Origin: an uncultured Faecalicatena sp.
Lineage (GTDB): Bacteria > Bacillota > Clostridia > Lachnospirales > Lachnospiraceae
Direction: 5' to 3'
NCBI GenBank assembly: GCA_902489075.1
Contig: CABTYO010000006.1
Span: 20,893-84,892 of the forward strand
DNA length: 64,000 bases
The notes under the pieces are model-generated. The model saw only the letters and a list, made by a program, of their open reading frames with translations, searched no databases and was not told where the DNA came from. The position numbers and the translations under genes are program-made. Every line of letters starts with the position of its first letter. The stretch's first letter is position 1. Of the stretch, positions 32,992 to 41,850 are shown one piece after another.

Positions 32992-34149
32992 TTAACGTCT
33001 CGTAAATCTTCTTAGCATTGGAATACAATTATATAACGTCTGGAGCGTATAGTCAATTTCTTCCTTCGTGGTAAACTCTGACATACTGAATCTGATCGTC
33101 GCGTTCAGATACTCTGTCGGCACACCGATCCCCTTCAAAACCCCGCTTACTGCCGGATGGTTGGAGGAACATGCCGATCCAGAAGAAACGTAGATTCCTT
33201 TCTCCTCCAGTGCATGAAGGAGCACTTCGCTCCGGACTCCTGCGATTCCCACGCTGATAATGTGCGGTGCGCTGTTCTCATCTGTCAGGCCGTGAACCGT
33301 AGAATTCCCGATCTTCTGAAGACCTTCTATAAAATATGCTTTCAGCTCTCTCATCAATGCCACTTTGACATCCAGATCCTGATAGATCATCTGTGCCGCC
33401 AGCCCTAAGCCCGCAATCCCCGGAACATTTTCCGTACCGGAACGGATATTTCTCTGCTGTTCTCCACCGTATATAACTGGTTTTATTTTCACCTTCTCAT
33501 TAATATAGATGAATCCGATCCCCTTTGGTCCATGAATCTTATGCCCGCTGGTTGTCAGCAGGTCGATCCCCTGGCGTTTCGGATAGATATGGTACTTTCC
33601 AAATCCCTGTACCGCGTCGGAATGGAACAGGATGGACGGATTATACCGCTTCACGATCTGCACCGCTTCATTGACCGGCTGCACAGATCCCACCTCGTTA
33701 TTCACATACATAATGGACACCAGGATCGTCTCCGGGCAGAGAGCCTCTTTCAGGGCCTCCAGTTTGACCTTCCCGTTTGCATCTACAGGAAGATATGTGA
33801 CACGAAATCCCTCTTCTTCCTCCAGATACCTCATTGTATTCAAGATCGCCGGATGCTCGATTGCAGTTGTGATCAGATGATTTCCCGCTCTTTTATTCGC
33901 CCTCGCACTTCCAATCAACGCAAGATTATCCCCTTCTGTTCCGCCTGAAGTAAAAAAAATCTCCTTCTGGTTTACTTTCAGGATTCTTGCCAGTCTGTCC
34001 TTTGCCTGTTTCACATAATGCTCCGCATCCACACCCTTTTTGTGCATGGAGGACGGATTGCCATAATCCTGGCACATCACTTTATAAACCAAATCCCCAA
34101 CTTCCGGATAACATCTGGTGGTTGCCGAATTGTCCAAATAAACTTCCAT
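32992..34149 (-). CDS. Cysteine desulfurase, NifS type, partner of ThiI
   Basis: A 385-residue PLP enzyme that converts cysteine to alanine and a persulfide. Landmarks are VYLDNSATTRCYPEV, FTSGGTEGDNLALIG, AIEHPAILNTM, DAVQGFGKYH, the PLP lysine in TTSGHKIHGPKGIGF and the active cysteine in YVSSGSACSSNHPAVS. The neighbouring thiI suggests a role in tRNA thiolation (like B. subtilis NifZ) rather than general iron-sulfur cluster assembly; no IscU or SufU is nearby. It belongs to a prmA-rsmE-desulfurase-thiI run on one strand. Confidence 0.95.
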   Translation of the reverse strand: MEVYLDNSATTRCYPEVGDLVYKVMCQDYGNPSSMHKKGVDAEHYVKQAKDRLARILKVNQKEIFFTSGGTEGDNLALIGSARANKRAGNHLITTAIEHPAILNTMRYLEEEEGFRVTYLPVDANGKVKLEALKEALCPETILVSIMYVNNEVGSVQPVNEAVQIVKRYNPSILFHSDAVQGFGKYHIYPKRQGIDLLTTSGHKIHGPKGIGFIYINEKVKIKPVIYGGEQQRNIRSGTENVPGIAGLGLAAQMIYQDLDVKVALMRELKAYFIEGLQKIGNSTVHGLTDENSAPHIISVGIAGVRSEVLLHALEEKGIYVSSGSACSSNHPAVSGVLKGIGVPTEYLNATIRFSMSEFTTKEEIDYTLQTLYNCIPMLRRFTRR

Positions 34150-34243
34150 GATATACTTCCTTTACTTATTCTTATTATTACAATATGCTTTACCGCTCAA
34201 GATGGTACAGTTCTGATGCCCTGTAAGTATCAGCCTGTAAGCA

Positions 34244-34981
34244 TCAGCTTTCAAGATGATACATCAAAATCGAGAGCACTGTCAGCCCTGCCGTCTCTGT
34301 CCTCAGAATCCGCTTTCCCAGTGTAATGGGACGTGCTCCTATGGCTTCTGCCCTTTCCACTTCCTCTTCGTCAAAACCACCCTCCGGTCCGATAAAGACA
34401 CCGATTCGCTGCCCCGGCCTGATCGAGGAGATGACCGCTTTGGTCTTTTCCATCCCCTCAGCCATCTCATAGGGAATCAGAACCAGGTCACACTCTTCTG
34501 CGTAACTCAGCGCTTCTGCAAATGTCATCACAGGCTTTACCTCCGGGACCAGGCTGCGCCCGGACTGTTTGGCCGCCCCAAGTGCAATGGAATTCCAGCG
34601 CTGGACCTTTTTTCCCGCCTTCTTGTCATCCAGCTTCACCACAGTACGTCTTGTCGCCACAGGCACTACTTCCCAGACGCCCAGTTCCACAGCCTTCTGG
34701 ATGATCAGTTCCATCTTGTCCCCTTTGGGCAGCCCCTGAAACAGGGTAATTCTGGAAGCAAGTTCCGAATAGCTTTTCTCCGATGAGAGGATACGAAGCA
34801 CTACCGCGTCCTCCTCAAAATGGTCCACTTCACAGATATAATCCACACCCTGTCCATCGCTGATACCGACTTTTTCACCAGGTTTCATGCGAAGCACATT
34901 CTTCATGTGGTTAAAATCTGCACCTTCTATAAAAATATCGTTCTCCCGGATCCGGGAAGGCTCTGTAAAAAAATGATGCAT
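34244..34981 (-). CDS. rsmE: 16S rRNA m3U1498 methyltransferase RsmE
   Basis: RsmE methylates N3 of U1498 in 16S rRNA. The 245-residue SPOUT protein has the N-terminal PUA-like domain (HHFFTEPSRIREND, HMKNVLRMKPGEKVGISDG) and the knotted C-terminal SAM domain with QKAVELGVWEVVPVATRRTV, GAAKQSGRSLVPEV, FIGPEGGFDEEEVERA and TLGKRILRTETAGLTVLS. It lies 13 bases after prmA, so two ribosome-modifying enzymes are co-transcribed. Confidence 0.96.
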   Translation of the reverse strand: MHHFFTEPSRIRENDIFIEGADFNHMKNVLRMKPGEKVGISDGQGVDYICEVDHFEEDAVVLRILSSEKSYSELASRITLFQGLPKGDKMELIIQKAVELGVWEVVPVATRRTVVKLDDKKAGKKVQRWNSIALGAAKQSGRSLVPEVKPVMTFAEALSYAEECDLVLIPYEMAEGMEKTKAVISSIRPGQRIGVFIGPEGGFDEEEVERAEAIGARPITLGKRILRTETAGLTVLSILMYHLES

Positions 34982-34994
34982 TCTTTTGCCTCCC

Positions 34995-35948
34995 TTAATT
35001 CTTCCGTGCTGTCACAGAGACCCATTCACCCTGATATGTTACTTCCAGGACTTCAAGGCCTGCCTTTTTCACTGCGTCTACAACGGTCTGTTCCTTGTCA
35101 TCTATGATTCCACTTGTAATATAGATTCCACCCTTTTTCAGCTGATTTACGATCACCGGAGTCAGACCTGTCAGCACATCTGCAAGAATATTGGCGGCGA
35201 CGATATCATATTTTTCATATCCGACCTTATCCTGCACTTCTTTATCATCTATAATATTACCAATCATCACTTCATACTGATCCGGACGGATACCGTTAAC
35301 TTCCATGTTCTCGTGGGTCGCTTCGATCGCACACGGGTCAAGGTCTGTCCCAACAGAGTACTTTGCACCGAATTTCAAAGCAAGCATTCCCAATATTCCG
35401 CTTCCACATCCCACATCCAGAATCAGGGAACCTGGTGTCACATGCTTCTTCAGCTGACGGATACAGAGCTGTGTCGTCTCATGCATTCCCGTGCCAAACG
35501 CTGTACCCGGATCAATATGGATCACCATCTTGTCCTCATCCTCCGGCTTCACATCTTCCCAGGACGGAATAATCAGGATATCATCCACATAAAACTGGTG
35601 GAAGTACTGCTTCCAGTTGTTCACCCAGTCCACATCCTCTGTCTGGGACTCCTCGATCGTGCATTCTCCCACATCAACATAGGATGCCATATCTTTGAGT
35701 TCCGCTCTGACATTTTCAAGGATCTGATCTGCCTCATCGCCCTCATCCATGTAGAAACTCAGGTATGCCACTCCGTCGTCCGGCTCTGTCACCGGAAGGA
35801 TGTCCACAAACATCTGCTCCTTGTCCGCCTGTGTAAGAGGAACCTTATCTTCGATCTCCACACCCTCAACGCCCAAATCCATCAGCATACTGCTGACAAT
35901 ATCCTCCGCCTCTGTCGTTGTCTTTAATCTGTATTTATTCCATTTCAT
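34995..35948 (-). CDS. prmA: Ribosomal protein L11 methyltransferase
   Basis: PrmA trimethylates ribosomal protein L11. The 317-residue protein has an N-terminal L11-recognition domain (MKWNKYRLKTTTEAEDIVSS) and a SAM-binding domain with LILDVGCGSGILGMLALKFGA, VGTDLDPCAIEATHEN and DIVAANILADVLTGL, the NPPY-like motif being IVAANILAD. FGTGMHETTQLC before motif I is characteristic. It is the first gene of the prmA-rsmE-cysteine desulfurase-thiI run. Confidence 0.96.
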   Translation of the reverse strand: MKWNKYRLKTTTEAEDIVSSMLMDLGVEGVEIEDKVPLTQADKEQMFVDILPVTEPDDGVAYLSFYMDEGDEADQILENVRAELKDMASYVDVGECTIEESQTEDVDWVNNWKQYFHQFYVDDILIIPSWEDVKPEDEDKMVIHIDPGTAFGTGMHETTQLCIRQLKKHVTPGSLILDVGCGSGILGMLALKFGAKYSVGTDLDPCAIEATHENMEVNGIRPDQYEVMIGNIIDDKEVQDKVGYEKYDIVAANILADVLTGLTPVIVNQLKKGGIYITSGIIDDKEQTVVDAVKKAGLEVLEVTYQGEWVSVTARKN

Positions 35949-36144
35949 TGATTCTTACCCTCCTGAAATATTTTTCAAACTCTTTATTTATTTCTTTATT
36001 TCACTGCATAAAAATACACCGTCATCAAATGTAAACTATATAACTTTTCCATATTACATGCAAGATTTTTTCATTGCAGATCGAATACTACAGGTATCTA
36101 TTTTACATGTATATCTTTTATAAATATCTCTTTTAATCTGTAGT

Positions 36145-37047
36145 TCACCGAACTTTCTCCGGTACCGCCAGGATAAACAGTGTTGAGAGCACCAGGGCGA
36201 ATCCCAGGATATCCATCTTCACAAACTCCGTCCCCAGTGCCGCCGCTGCTACTATCGTGGCTGCCACAGGCTCCACACTGGAGAAGAGACCCGCATATAC
36301 GGAACCACTGTACTTGACAGAAGTCAGGTAGAAACAGAAGGGCAGAATCGTCCCCACCGTTATAATCATAAGAAACGCTGCCACCACCTGCCAGTCAATC
36401 ACTGCCGGGATCCGCCATGGGCGGACTGCCAGAAGCAGCACGATTCCACCTGCAATCATCCCCCATGCACTCACCGCCTCAGCGGAAAACCGTTTCAGAA
36501 GGGGTGCCGGAAGCACTCCGTAAAAACAGGTAGTCACTGCCACCAGCATTCCCAGGAACAGTCCTTTTCCCGAAACAGTCAGGGACGAAAAATTCCCATG
36601 AGTTGCCACGACTGCAATTCCTACCACAGCCACCACAACAGACAATACTTCCTTCTTGCTCGGCAGAATCCTGTGTACAATCGCAAAGAAAATAATCAGG
36701 ATCGCCGGATTCAGATATTGAAAAATGGTAGCCGTCCCTGCATTCATCTCCTGGACTGCGGAAAAGAAAGTAAACTGCATTCCCATCATTCCCAGAACTC
36801 CAAACAGAACCAGACGGATTCCATCCTTTGCATCCTTCCACATACTGGTAATATCCTGCCCCTTTATCTTTGCATAAGCCAGAAGCAGAATCCCCGCCGC
36901 GATCAGCCGGTATGGCACTAACCACTCGGATACAATTCCTTTCTTCTCAAATAAAAACTGGGCTACCGGGCTTGTAACTCCCCAGAGTACACCCGCCATA
37001 AAGGCACACATACAGCCCTTCATCCTTAATTTTCTATCTTGTGTCAT
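36145..37047 (-). CDS. EamA/DMT family transporter
   Basis: A 300-residue protein with ten predicted membrane helices in two EamA repeats of about 140 residues (repeat 1 starts near CAFMAGVLWGVTSPVAQFLF, repeat 2 near GLFLGMLVAVTTCFYGVL). Members export metabolites such as amino acids or take up small solutes; the substrate cannot be inferred. ATG 37047 is used because TTAGGAG lies seven bases before it; the frame is open to 37089. It is a single gene with a long A+T-rich upstream region. Confidence 0.88.
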   Translation of the reverse strand: MTQDRKLRMKGCMCAFMAGVLWGVTSPVAQFLFEKKGIVSEWLVPYRLIAAGILLLAYAKIKGQDITSMWKDAKDGIRLVLFGVLGMMGMQFTFFSAVQEMNAGTATIFQYLNPAILIIFFAIVHRILPSKKEVLSVVVAVVGIAVVATHGNFSSLTVSGKGLFLGMLVAVTTCFYGVLPAPLLKRFSAEAVSAWGMIAGGIVLLLAVRPWRIPAVIDWQVVAAFLMIITVGTILPFCFYLTSVKYSGSVYAGLFSSVEPVAATIVAAAALGTEFVKMDILGFALVLSTLFILAVPEKVR

Positions 37048-37339
37048 TCCTACTCCTAATAATTGTGCTTGTTTCACTCTCGATGTCACATTTTTACGTT
37101 ATAAGAAATATTTTAGTTTCTTTTTATTTTTATTAATTTCTTTGATATTCTTTTTGTTTTCAAAGACATCATTTTATTTCTTATGCAATAAATAAATTTA
37201 TTTTGTCATCATTATCTTTCTCTATTTATCGTTTTTTCATATGTCTTTCAGATCAAATTTACAGAGCTCACTCTGTTTTATCCCATTTTTCTGTTCTACA
37301 TGCTTCTATTTATCTGGATTTTACTACTTTTTACTACTT
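37048..37339. other. A+T-rich intergenic stretch without a recognisable gene
   Basis: About 290 bases of A+T-rich sequence between mogA and the EamA gene. I see a short palindrome, CAGAGCTCACTCTG (37262-37275), and repeated TTTTTACTAC words near 37320-37340, but no convincing small ORF, RNA or consensus promoter. Confidence 0.5.
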
Positions 37340-37855
37340 TTATCCCTTCTTCTTTCCTTCGTTTCCACATTCCCCTGTCAGCCCCTTCATAATCTCCAGA
37401 CCATGAGGAAGGGAAGGCAGGATACATTCCAGATTTTCCTTCACAGCCTTCGGACTTCCGGGAAGATTCACGATCAGAGTCTCTCCTCTTATTACAGAAG
37501 CGCTCCTGCTCAGCATAGCGCGTGGTGTAATCTGCAGGGATGCATAACGCATCGCCTCTGCGATCCCCGGTGCATTCCTGTGCGCTACAGCCATCGTTGC
37601 TTCCGGCGTACAGTCCCTCGGCGAAAATCCCGTTCCTCCCGTGGTCAGTATCAGATCCATCTTCTCCTCATCGCAAAGCCGGATCAGCTTCTCTTCAATC
37701 ATCTTCTGGTCATCCGGGAGCAGTACCATGCATGCCACCTCGTACCCTTCCGCTTCCACTATCTCTTTAATCAGCGGGCCGCTCTTATCTTCGCGCTCTC
37801 CCGCATATCCCTTATCACTTAAGGTTATGACTGCTGTCTTCCACTTTCTTTTCAT
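37340..37855 (-). CDS. mogA: MogA/MoaB family molybdenum cofactor protein
   Basis: A 171-residue MPT-binding domain protein. MogA-type enzymes adenylate molybdopterin before molybdate insertion. Motifs: AVITLSDKGYAGEREDKSGP, LILTTGGTGFSPRDCTPEAT and NLPGSPKAVKENLE. ATG 37855 lies inside the end of moaC, overlapping it by 41 bases, so translation is probably coupled. MoaB cannot be excluded by sequence. No other cofactor genes (moaA, moeA, moaE) are in the window. Confidence 0.92.
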   Translation of the reverse strand: MKRKWKTAVITLSDKGYAGEREDKSGPLIKEIVEAEGYEVACMVLLPDDQKMIEEKLIRLCDEEKMDLILTTGGTGFSPRDCTPEATMAVAHRNAPGIAEAMRYASLQITPRAMLSRSASVIRGETLIVNLPGSPKAVKENLECILPSLPHGLEIMKGLTGECGNEGKKKG

Positions 37856-38321
37856 GATAATATTCCCCACTCTTTCCGCCTGTCTTCCGGCATAAATAAA
37901 TTTCTTTGATTTCCATAGACTTGTCCAGTGCTTTACACATATCATATACGGTAAGCAGAGCTGTGCTCACCCCTGTCAGGGCTTCCATCTCCACACCTGT
38001 CTTTCCCGTCACCTTAACGGTACAATAGCACCGCACCGCATATTCCTCAGGCAGCATTTCAAATGTCACCTTGCAGTTCGTAAGCTGCAGGATGTGACAC
38101 ATCGGAATCAGTTCAAATGTCCGCTTTGCCCCCATGATTCCTGCGGTTGTAGCAACTCCCAGTACGTCTCCTTTTCCGATTGTGCCTGCACAGATTGCCT
38201 CGTAGACCTCCCGGTTCACCACGATCTTCCCCGTGGCAGTCGCCTCACGGACCGTCTCTTTCTTCTCCGTTACATCGACCATGAATGCTTTTCCATTCTC
38301 ATCAAAATGTGTCAGTCCCAT
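37815..38321 (-). CDS. moaC: Cyclic pyranopterin monophosphate synthase MoaC
   Basis: MoaC acts with MoaA to form cyclic pyranopterin monophosphate from GTP, the first stage of molybdenum cofactor synthesis. The 168-residue protein has MVDVTEKKETVREATATGKI, TTAGIMGAKRTFELIPMCH, VRCYCTVKVTGKTGVEMEAL and TVYDMCKALDKSM. ATG 38321 has GGGAGGAAG upstream; the frame is open to 38357. The C-terminal tail GEYYHEKKVEDSSHNLK runs into the start of mogA. Confidence 0.96.
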   Translation of the reverse strand: MGLTHFDENGKAFMVDVTEKKETVREATATGKIVVNREVYEAICAGTIGKGDVLGVATTAGIMGAKRTFELIPMCHILQLTNCKVTFEMLPEEYAVRCYCTVKVTGKTGVEMEALTGVSTALLTVYDMCKALDKSMEIKEIYLCRKTGGKSGEYYHEKKVEDSSHNLK

Positions 38322-38439
38322 GTTTACTTCCTCCCTGTCGTAATCCATATCTATCATTTTAACACACTCAAAATTAGCTGTAAATCAGGTTATGCGCTTT
38401 TGTTCTGAGCTGTATGGCTACCGTTTTGCCTACGACCTG

Positions 38440-38501
38440 GCCCCCAGCTTCAACTTCGGGGCAGAAGCCGCAACCGGTGCCAGACTCGCGGTACCGGCTG
38501 C
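38440..38501. other. Two G+C-rich hairpins between moaC and an AGCS gene
   Basis: GCCCC (38440-38444) with GGGGC (38458-38462), and GCAACCGGTGCC (38470-38481) with GGTACCGGCTGC (38490-38501), lie in the 201 bases between moaC and the symporter gene upstream. They could end the symporter transcript or be a moaC leader. I could not match them to the molybdenum cofactor riboswitch. Confidence 0.4.
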
Positions 38502-38522
38502 AGTCATTGCCTAGTACTGCAG

Positions 38523-39854
38523 CTATCTGTAAAGCGATGCGCGGGTTTCACCTATAATCACTTTCCTCAACATCCAGAGACACAGGATGTTGGGGATTGC
38601 CATAAAGGAATTGAACAGATCTGAAACCGTCCACACAACGTCCAGTGACATCACAGCTCCCAGATACACCGCCATAATATAGATGATCCTGTATGCCAGG
38701 ATTTTTTGTGTTCCCCAGAGATACTGTACCGCACATTCCCCATAGTAGCTCCAGCCGATGATCGTTGCAAACGCAAACAGGACCAGCGAGACCGACAGCA
38801 TAAAGCTGCCGTCCACGGGAAGTCCTGCAAAGGCAAGAAAGCAAAGCTGGTCGTTTGCTGCCCCCTGATAATTCTGGGGAGCTCTCAACATACTGCTGAC
38901 GATTGCGATCCCGGTAATCGCGCACATCACAACCGTATCCCAGAACGGACCTGTCATGGAGATGATTCCCTGTTTCACCGGAGAACTGGTCCGCGCCGAA
39001 GCCGCTGCCATAGGGATCGACCCCAGCCCCGCTTCATTGGTGAACAGGCCTTTTGAAATTCCCGTCCGCATCCCTGTCATTACCGCCGTTCCTGCAATCC
39101 CGCCCGCCACTGACCGGGACGAAAAGGCAGACCGTAAGATCACTGCCAGCGTTTCTCCCAGGAATTCCCTGTTAATCCACAGAAGGAGCAGGCATCCCCC
39201 CATATAGAAAACACTCATAAACGGAACCAGATATGTACACACCCTGGAAATCTGTTTTGCCCCTCCCAGCATGACGATTCCAGCCAGAACAGCCGCCACT
39301 GCCCCGACAGCCCGCGGAGAAATCCGGCAATTTACCGTGACTGCCGCACAGATGGAGTGCGACTGGACACTGCTGCCCATCCCAAGGGAGGCCAATATCG
39401 TGCTGAGTGCAAACACCACCGCCGCACTTTTCTGATGCAGCACCTTTTCCATAACGTACATCGGACCGCCCGTATAGGAACCATCCGGCTTCTGAACCCG
39501 GTATTTTACCGAAAGGAAGCATTCCGCATAACAGGTGGCAATCCCGAACACCCCCGTCACCCAGCACCAGAACACAGCTCCCGGTCCGCCGATTGCGATA
39601 GCCGCAGAGATACCGATAATATTTCCTGTGCCAATCGTAGCCGCCAATGCAGTTGCCAGCGCAGAAAATGGTGAAATCCCCTCATTGCTTTCCTCTGTTT
39701 TCGAGAAACTCAGCCGGATTCCTTTCGGAATTTTTTTCTGGATAAAGCCAAGCCGGAAGGTAAAATATAAATGAGTACCCAGAAGGACCACCAGCATCGG
39801 CATCCCCCAAAGGTACCCATATATTGACTTCATAATCTGAGAAAAAGTTTCCAT
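38523..39854 (-). CDS. AGCS family sodium:alanine/glycine symporter
   Basis: A 443-residue membrane protein with about 11 helices. Family landmarks are ATALAATIGTGNIIGISAAI, GGPGAVFWCWVTGVFGIATCY, PDGSYTGGPMYVMEK, and GLFTNEAGLGSIPMAAASA. It couples sodium uptake to a small neutral amino acid. It is distinct from the symporter at 9755-11167, which has FSNGAGQGDAP at the equivalent site. No riboswitch (for example glycine) is visible in the 5' region. It is a single gene. Confidence 0.9.
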   Translation of the reverse strand: METFSQIMKSIYGYLWGMPMLVVLLGTHLYFTFRLGFIQKKIPKGIRLSFSKTEESNEGISPFSALATALAATIGTGNIIGISAAIAIGGPGAVFWCWVTGVFGIATCYAECFLSVKYRVQKPDGSYTGGPMYVMEKVLHQKSAAVVFALSTILASLGMGSSVQSHSICAAVTVNCRISPRAVGAVAAVLAGIVMLGGAKQISRVCTYLVPFMSVFYMGGCLLLLWINREFLGETLAVILRSAFSSRSVAGGIAGTAVMTGMRTGISKGLFTNEAGLGSIPMAAASARTSSPVKQGIISMTGPFWDTVVMCAITGIAIVSSMLRAPQNYQGAANDQLCFLAFAGLPVDGSFMLSVSLVLFAFATIIGWSYYGECAVQYLWGTQKILAYRIIYIMAVYLGAVMSLDVVWTVSDLFNSFMAIPNILCLWMLRKVIIGETRASLYR

Positions 39855-39983
39855 GCCCTACTCCGGAGTTTGCTTTCCTTCTATATATATGACCCTGACT
39901 CCTGTTTTAGACACTTGTAATTCTGACAAGCATATGAGCAGAACAGATATTCAAAATCCGCCTCGCTGCCTTCCCTGATAAGG

Positions 39984-40760
39984 TTAAACGACCGGAATGT
40001 TCCTGTGTTCCCGCCGTACTGCAATCAGCAGGACGATTCCGGCCACTGCCGCAAAGAACAAAAATGACTGGATAAGAGGTGCAAAATTATAACTGCCCTC
40101 TGTCCAAAAATCGATAAAATCGCTGCTGATATAACTCATAGGCAGCAAGGCAGCCATCTTCTGTCCAAATTCGGGCAGATCCTCCACCTGTACTCCCATC
40201 ATCCCGCACAGAATCATGACTCCGAAATAAATCGCCATCATGACAGCATAGGTAGGACCGAATTTCTTAAAAATTGTTGCCACCCCATGCCCCAGTGCAA
40301 AAAAGATACCGCCCAGCAAAAGCAGACAGACAATCAGGCACAGCGCGGAAGTAAACCGCGGTCTCTCCATTTCAAGAGCGCCATACGCCACTGCTGTATA
40401 TAACGCCAGTCCCACTGCCATCACTGCAAACTGCGCGATTACCTTAGCCAGCAGTACCGACTTTTCCGGAAAACCGAACAACTTCATCCGAAGAGGAATC
40501 TCCTTTTCCAGCTCCTGCGAATAATTGGAAGCATATCCCAGCAGTATGACCGCCATGGGAATGATCAGGCTCATTGTAATAAAAACAGCAGTGTTCACCT
40601 GGGAAACCATAGCTTCCGGCACGTCTGCCTTTACAGCCCTGGTGATGATAAACAGCATCAGAATCGGGAAAATGATTCCGAACATATAGACAAATGGATT
40701 TCCCAGCACATTTCGTATTTCATACATAATCAGCCTTCTGCCGCAGCGTTTTTCAGTCAT
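39984..40760 (-). CDS. ABC-2 type permease
   Basis: A 258-residue membrane protein with about six helices, an N-terminal amphipathic stretch (LIMYEIRNVLGNPFVYMFG) and ABC-2 features such as LLGYASNYSQELEKEIPLRMKLFG, split across a helix boundary. It overlaps the ATPase gene by eight bases and has GGAGG eight bases before ATG. It forms the membrane half of an exporter whose promoter carries the same response-regulator box as the neighbouring two-component system. The substrate is unknown; a peptide antibiotic or lipid-linked compound would fit that regulation. Confidence 0.85.
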   Translation of the reverse strand: MTEKRCGRRLIMYEIRNVLGNPFVYMFGIIFPILMLFIITRAVKADVPEAMVSQVNTAVFITMSLIIPMAVILLGYASNYSQELEKEIPLRMKLFGFPEKSVLLAKVIAQFAVMAVGLALYTAVAYGALEMERPRFTSALCLIVCLLLLGGIFFALGHGVATIFKKFGPTYAVMMAIYFGVMILCGMMGVQVEDLPEFGQKMAALLPMSYISSDFIDFWTEGSYNFAPLIQSFLFFAAVAGIVLLIAVRREHRNIPVV

Positions 40761-41646
40761 TGCTCACACCTCCGTTTCCATGTTCTTTTGCATAAGCAGC
40801 CTTCGCATTGATGGACATAATTTCAATATCACTGTTGCTGCGTTTGAAGTTCACATTATGATGGATCAATAATTTTGCCAACTCTTCTTCCTCCGCCTTT
40901 TCCCGGCAGGCAAGCGCAATCAGATGGGACGGCGCCGCAAGCTTCTGGTACGATGCTGTCAGCCTTTCATTTTCCTCATTCGCGTCTAACGTCATGATTG
41001 ACTCTCCGCAGTACTTATGGAACAACGCTTCCTTCTCTCCATAGTCAATCACTTTTCCCTGGTCCAGAATCAGAAGCCGGTTCGCCAGAAGCTCCAGTTC
41101 CTCGTAATAATGCGACACGATGCAGAGCGTATTGTTTTTCCCTTTGTACCACTGGAGAAGCTTTTCCATCAGGCGCTGCCTCGTCTCGAAATCCAGGCCG
41201 GATGTCACCTCATCGTAAAAGGTCAGCGGGGCATCCTGCATCATCACCATGATGATCGTGAGCCTCTGCTTCTGCCCTCCTGAAAGAGACTTGTAACGCT
41301 TTTTCAGGCATTCCTCAAATTCGAAATATTCAATTAAATCTCTCAGTCTCTGATTCGTCCTAATACTGGTATCAAGCAGGGTCTCCAGGACATGCCGCAC
41401 CGTCATGGTAGATACATACTGGTTAAACTGAAGGTGTGCCGCCATCTCCTGCGGCTTTAATCTCGTCTCGATCCTGCCCTTATAGGAAGTAAGCCCCAGG
41501 ATCGTCTTCACCAGCGTAGTCTTTCCGGCGCCATTGGAGCCGATGATGCCGATTCGTTCCCCTTCCCTGATTTCAAGCGTCCGGTCAATATCAAGCGCCT
41601 GGAACCTGCCGTAAAACACCTGCAGATTTCTGATTTCCACTAACAT
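40753..41646 (-). CDS. ABC transporter ATP-binding protein, two-component-regulated
   Basis: A 297-residue ATPase with Walker A GSNGAGKTT, Q-loop LQFNQYVSTM, signature LSGGQKQR, Walker B LTFYDEVTSGLD and switch HYYEE. About 90 residues follow the core and may be a regulatory domain. Start choice matters: the frame is open to ATG 41781, but that ATG overlaps the apparent -10 box (41780-41785), so it cannot be on the main transcript. ATG 41646 has GGGAGGAG nine bases before it. The intervening DNA is a 15-bp minisatellite that would encode ESITD-like pentapeptides if translated. Walker B has E in FYDE, so it should hydrolyse ATP. Confidence 0.88.
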   Translation of the reverse strand: MLVEIRNLQVFYGRFQALDIDRTLEIREGERIGIIGSNGAGKTTLVKTILGLTSYKGRIETRLKPQEMAAHLQFNQYVSTMTVRHVLETLLDTSIRTNQRLRDLIEYFEFEECLKKRYKSLSGGQKQRLTIIMVMMQDAPLTFYDEVTSGLDFETRQRLMEKLLQWYKGKNNTLCIVSHYYEELELLANRLLILDQGKVIDYGEKEALFHKYCGESIMTLDANEENERLTASYQKLAAPSHLIALACREKAEEEELAKLLIHHNVNFKRSNSDIEIMSINAKAAYAKEHGNGGVSND

Positions 41647-41660
41647 CTGTGTTCTCCTCC

Positions 41661-41765
41661 CATCTCTGATACTCTCATATACGATATTCCCATCTGAAAT
41701 ACTTTCATCTGTGATACTTTCGTCTGCGATTCTTTCATCTGTGATGCTCTCGTCTATGATATTCT
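41661..41765 (-). repeat. 15-bp minisatellite, seven copies, in the ABC leader
   Basis: Seven tandem 15-base units of the form CATCTGTGATACTTT (plus strand), starting at 41661, 41676, 41691, 41706, 41721, 41736 and 41751, with a partial eighth copy. Units differ at 2-6 positions. It lies between the transcription start predicted from the -10 box at 41780 and the ribosome site of the ATPase. Confidence 0.88.
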
Positions 41766-41779
41766 CATTTGATGTTTTC

Positions 41780-41811
41780 ATTTTAACGCTCTCATATGAA
41801 TTTCATATGAA
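41780..41811 (-). promoter_or_regulatory. ABC promoter with response-regulator direct repeat
   Basis: On the minus strand TTCAT-N6-TTCAT (41796-41811), ten bases, then TAAAAT (41780-41785). Spacing and repeat are identical to the site before the response-regulator gene (44128-44159). There is no good -35 hexamer, as expected for an activated OmpR-family promoter. Confidence 0.65.
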
Positions 41812-41850
41812 GATACCGTGCGGCTTCGTTGAATGTTTTCACCAGGCTGT

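Noticed and set aside
34986..35927. 313-codon open frame opposite prmA
   Set aside because: prmA is certain from its SAM motifs, and the opposite frame has histidine- and cysteine-rich shadow composition.
38322..38522. Molybdenum cofactor riboswitch upstream of moaC
   Set aside because: Two G+C-rich hairpins are present but I cannot match the conserved bases of the known motif.
39855..39983. Glycine riboswitch near the AGCS symporter
   Set aside because: The conserved GGAGAG-type aptamer sequence is not seen in the 5' region of the gene.
41646..41781. N-terminal extension of the ABC ATPase with ESITD repeats
   Set aside because: ATG 41781 overlaps the -10 box of the likely promoter and the strongest ribosome site is before ATG 41646. 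I treat the array as untranslated, with the alternative noted.
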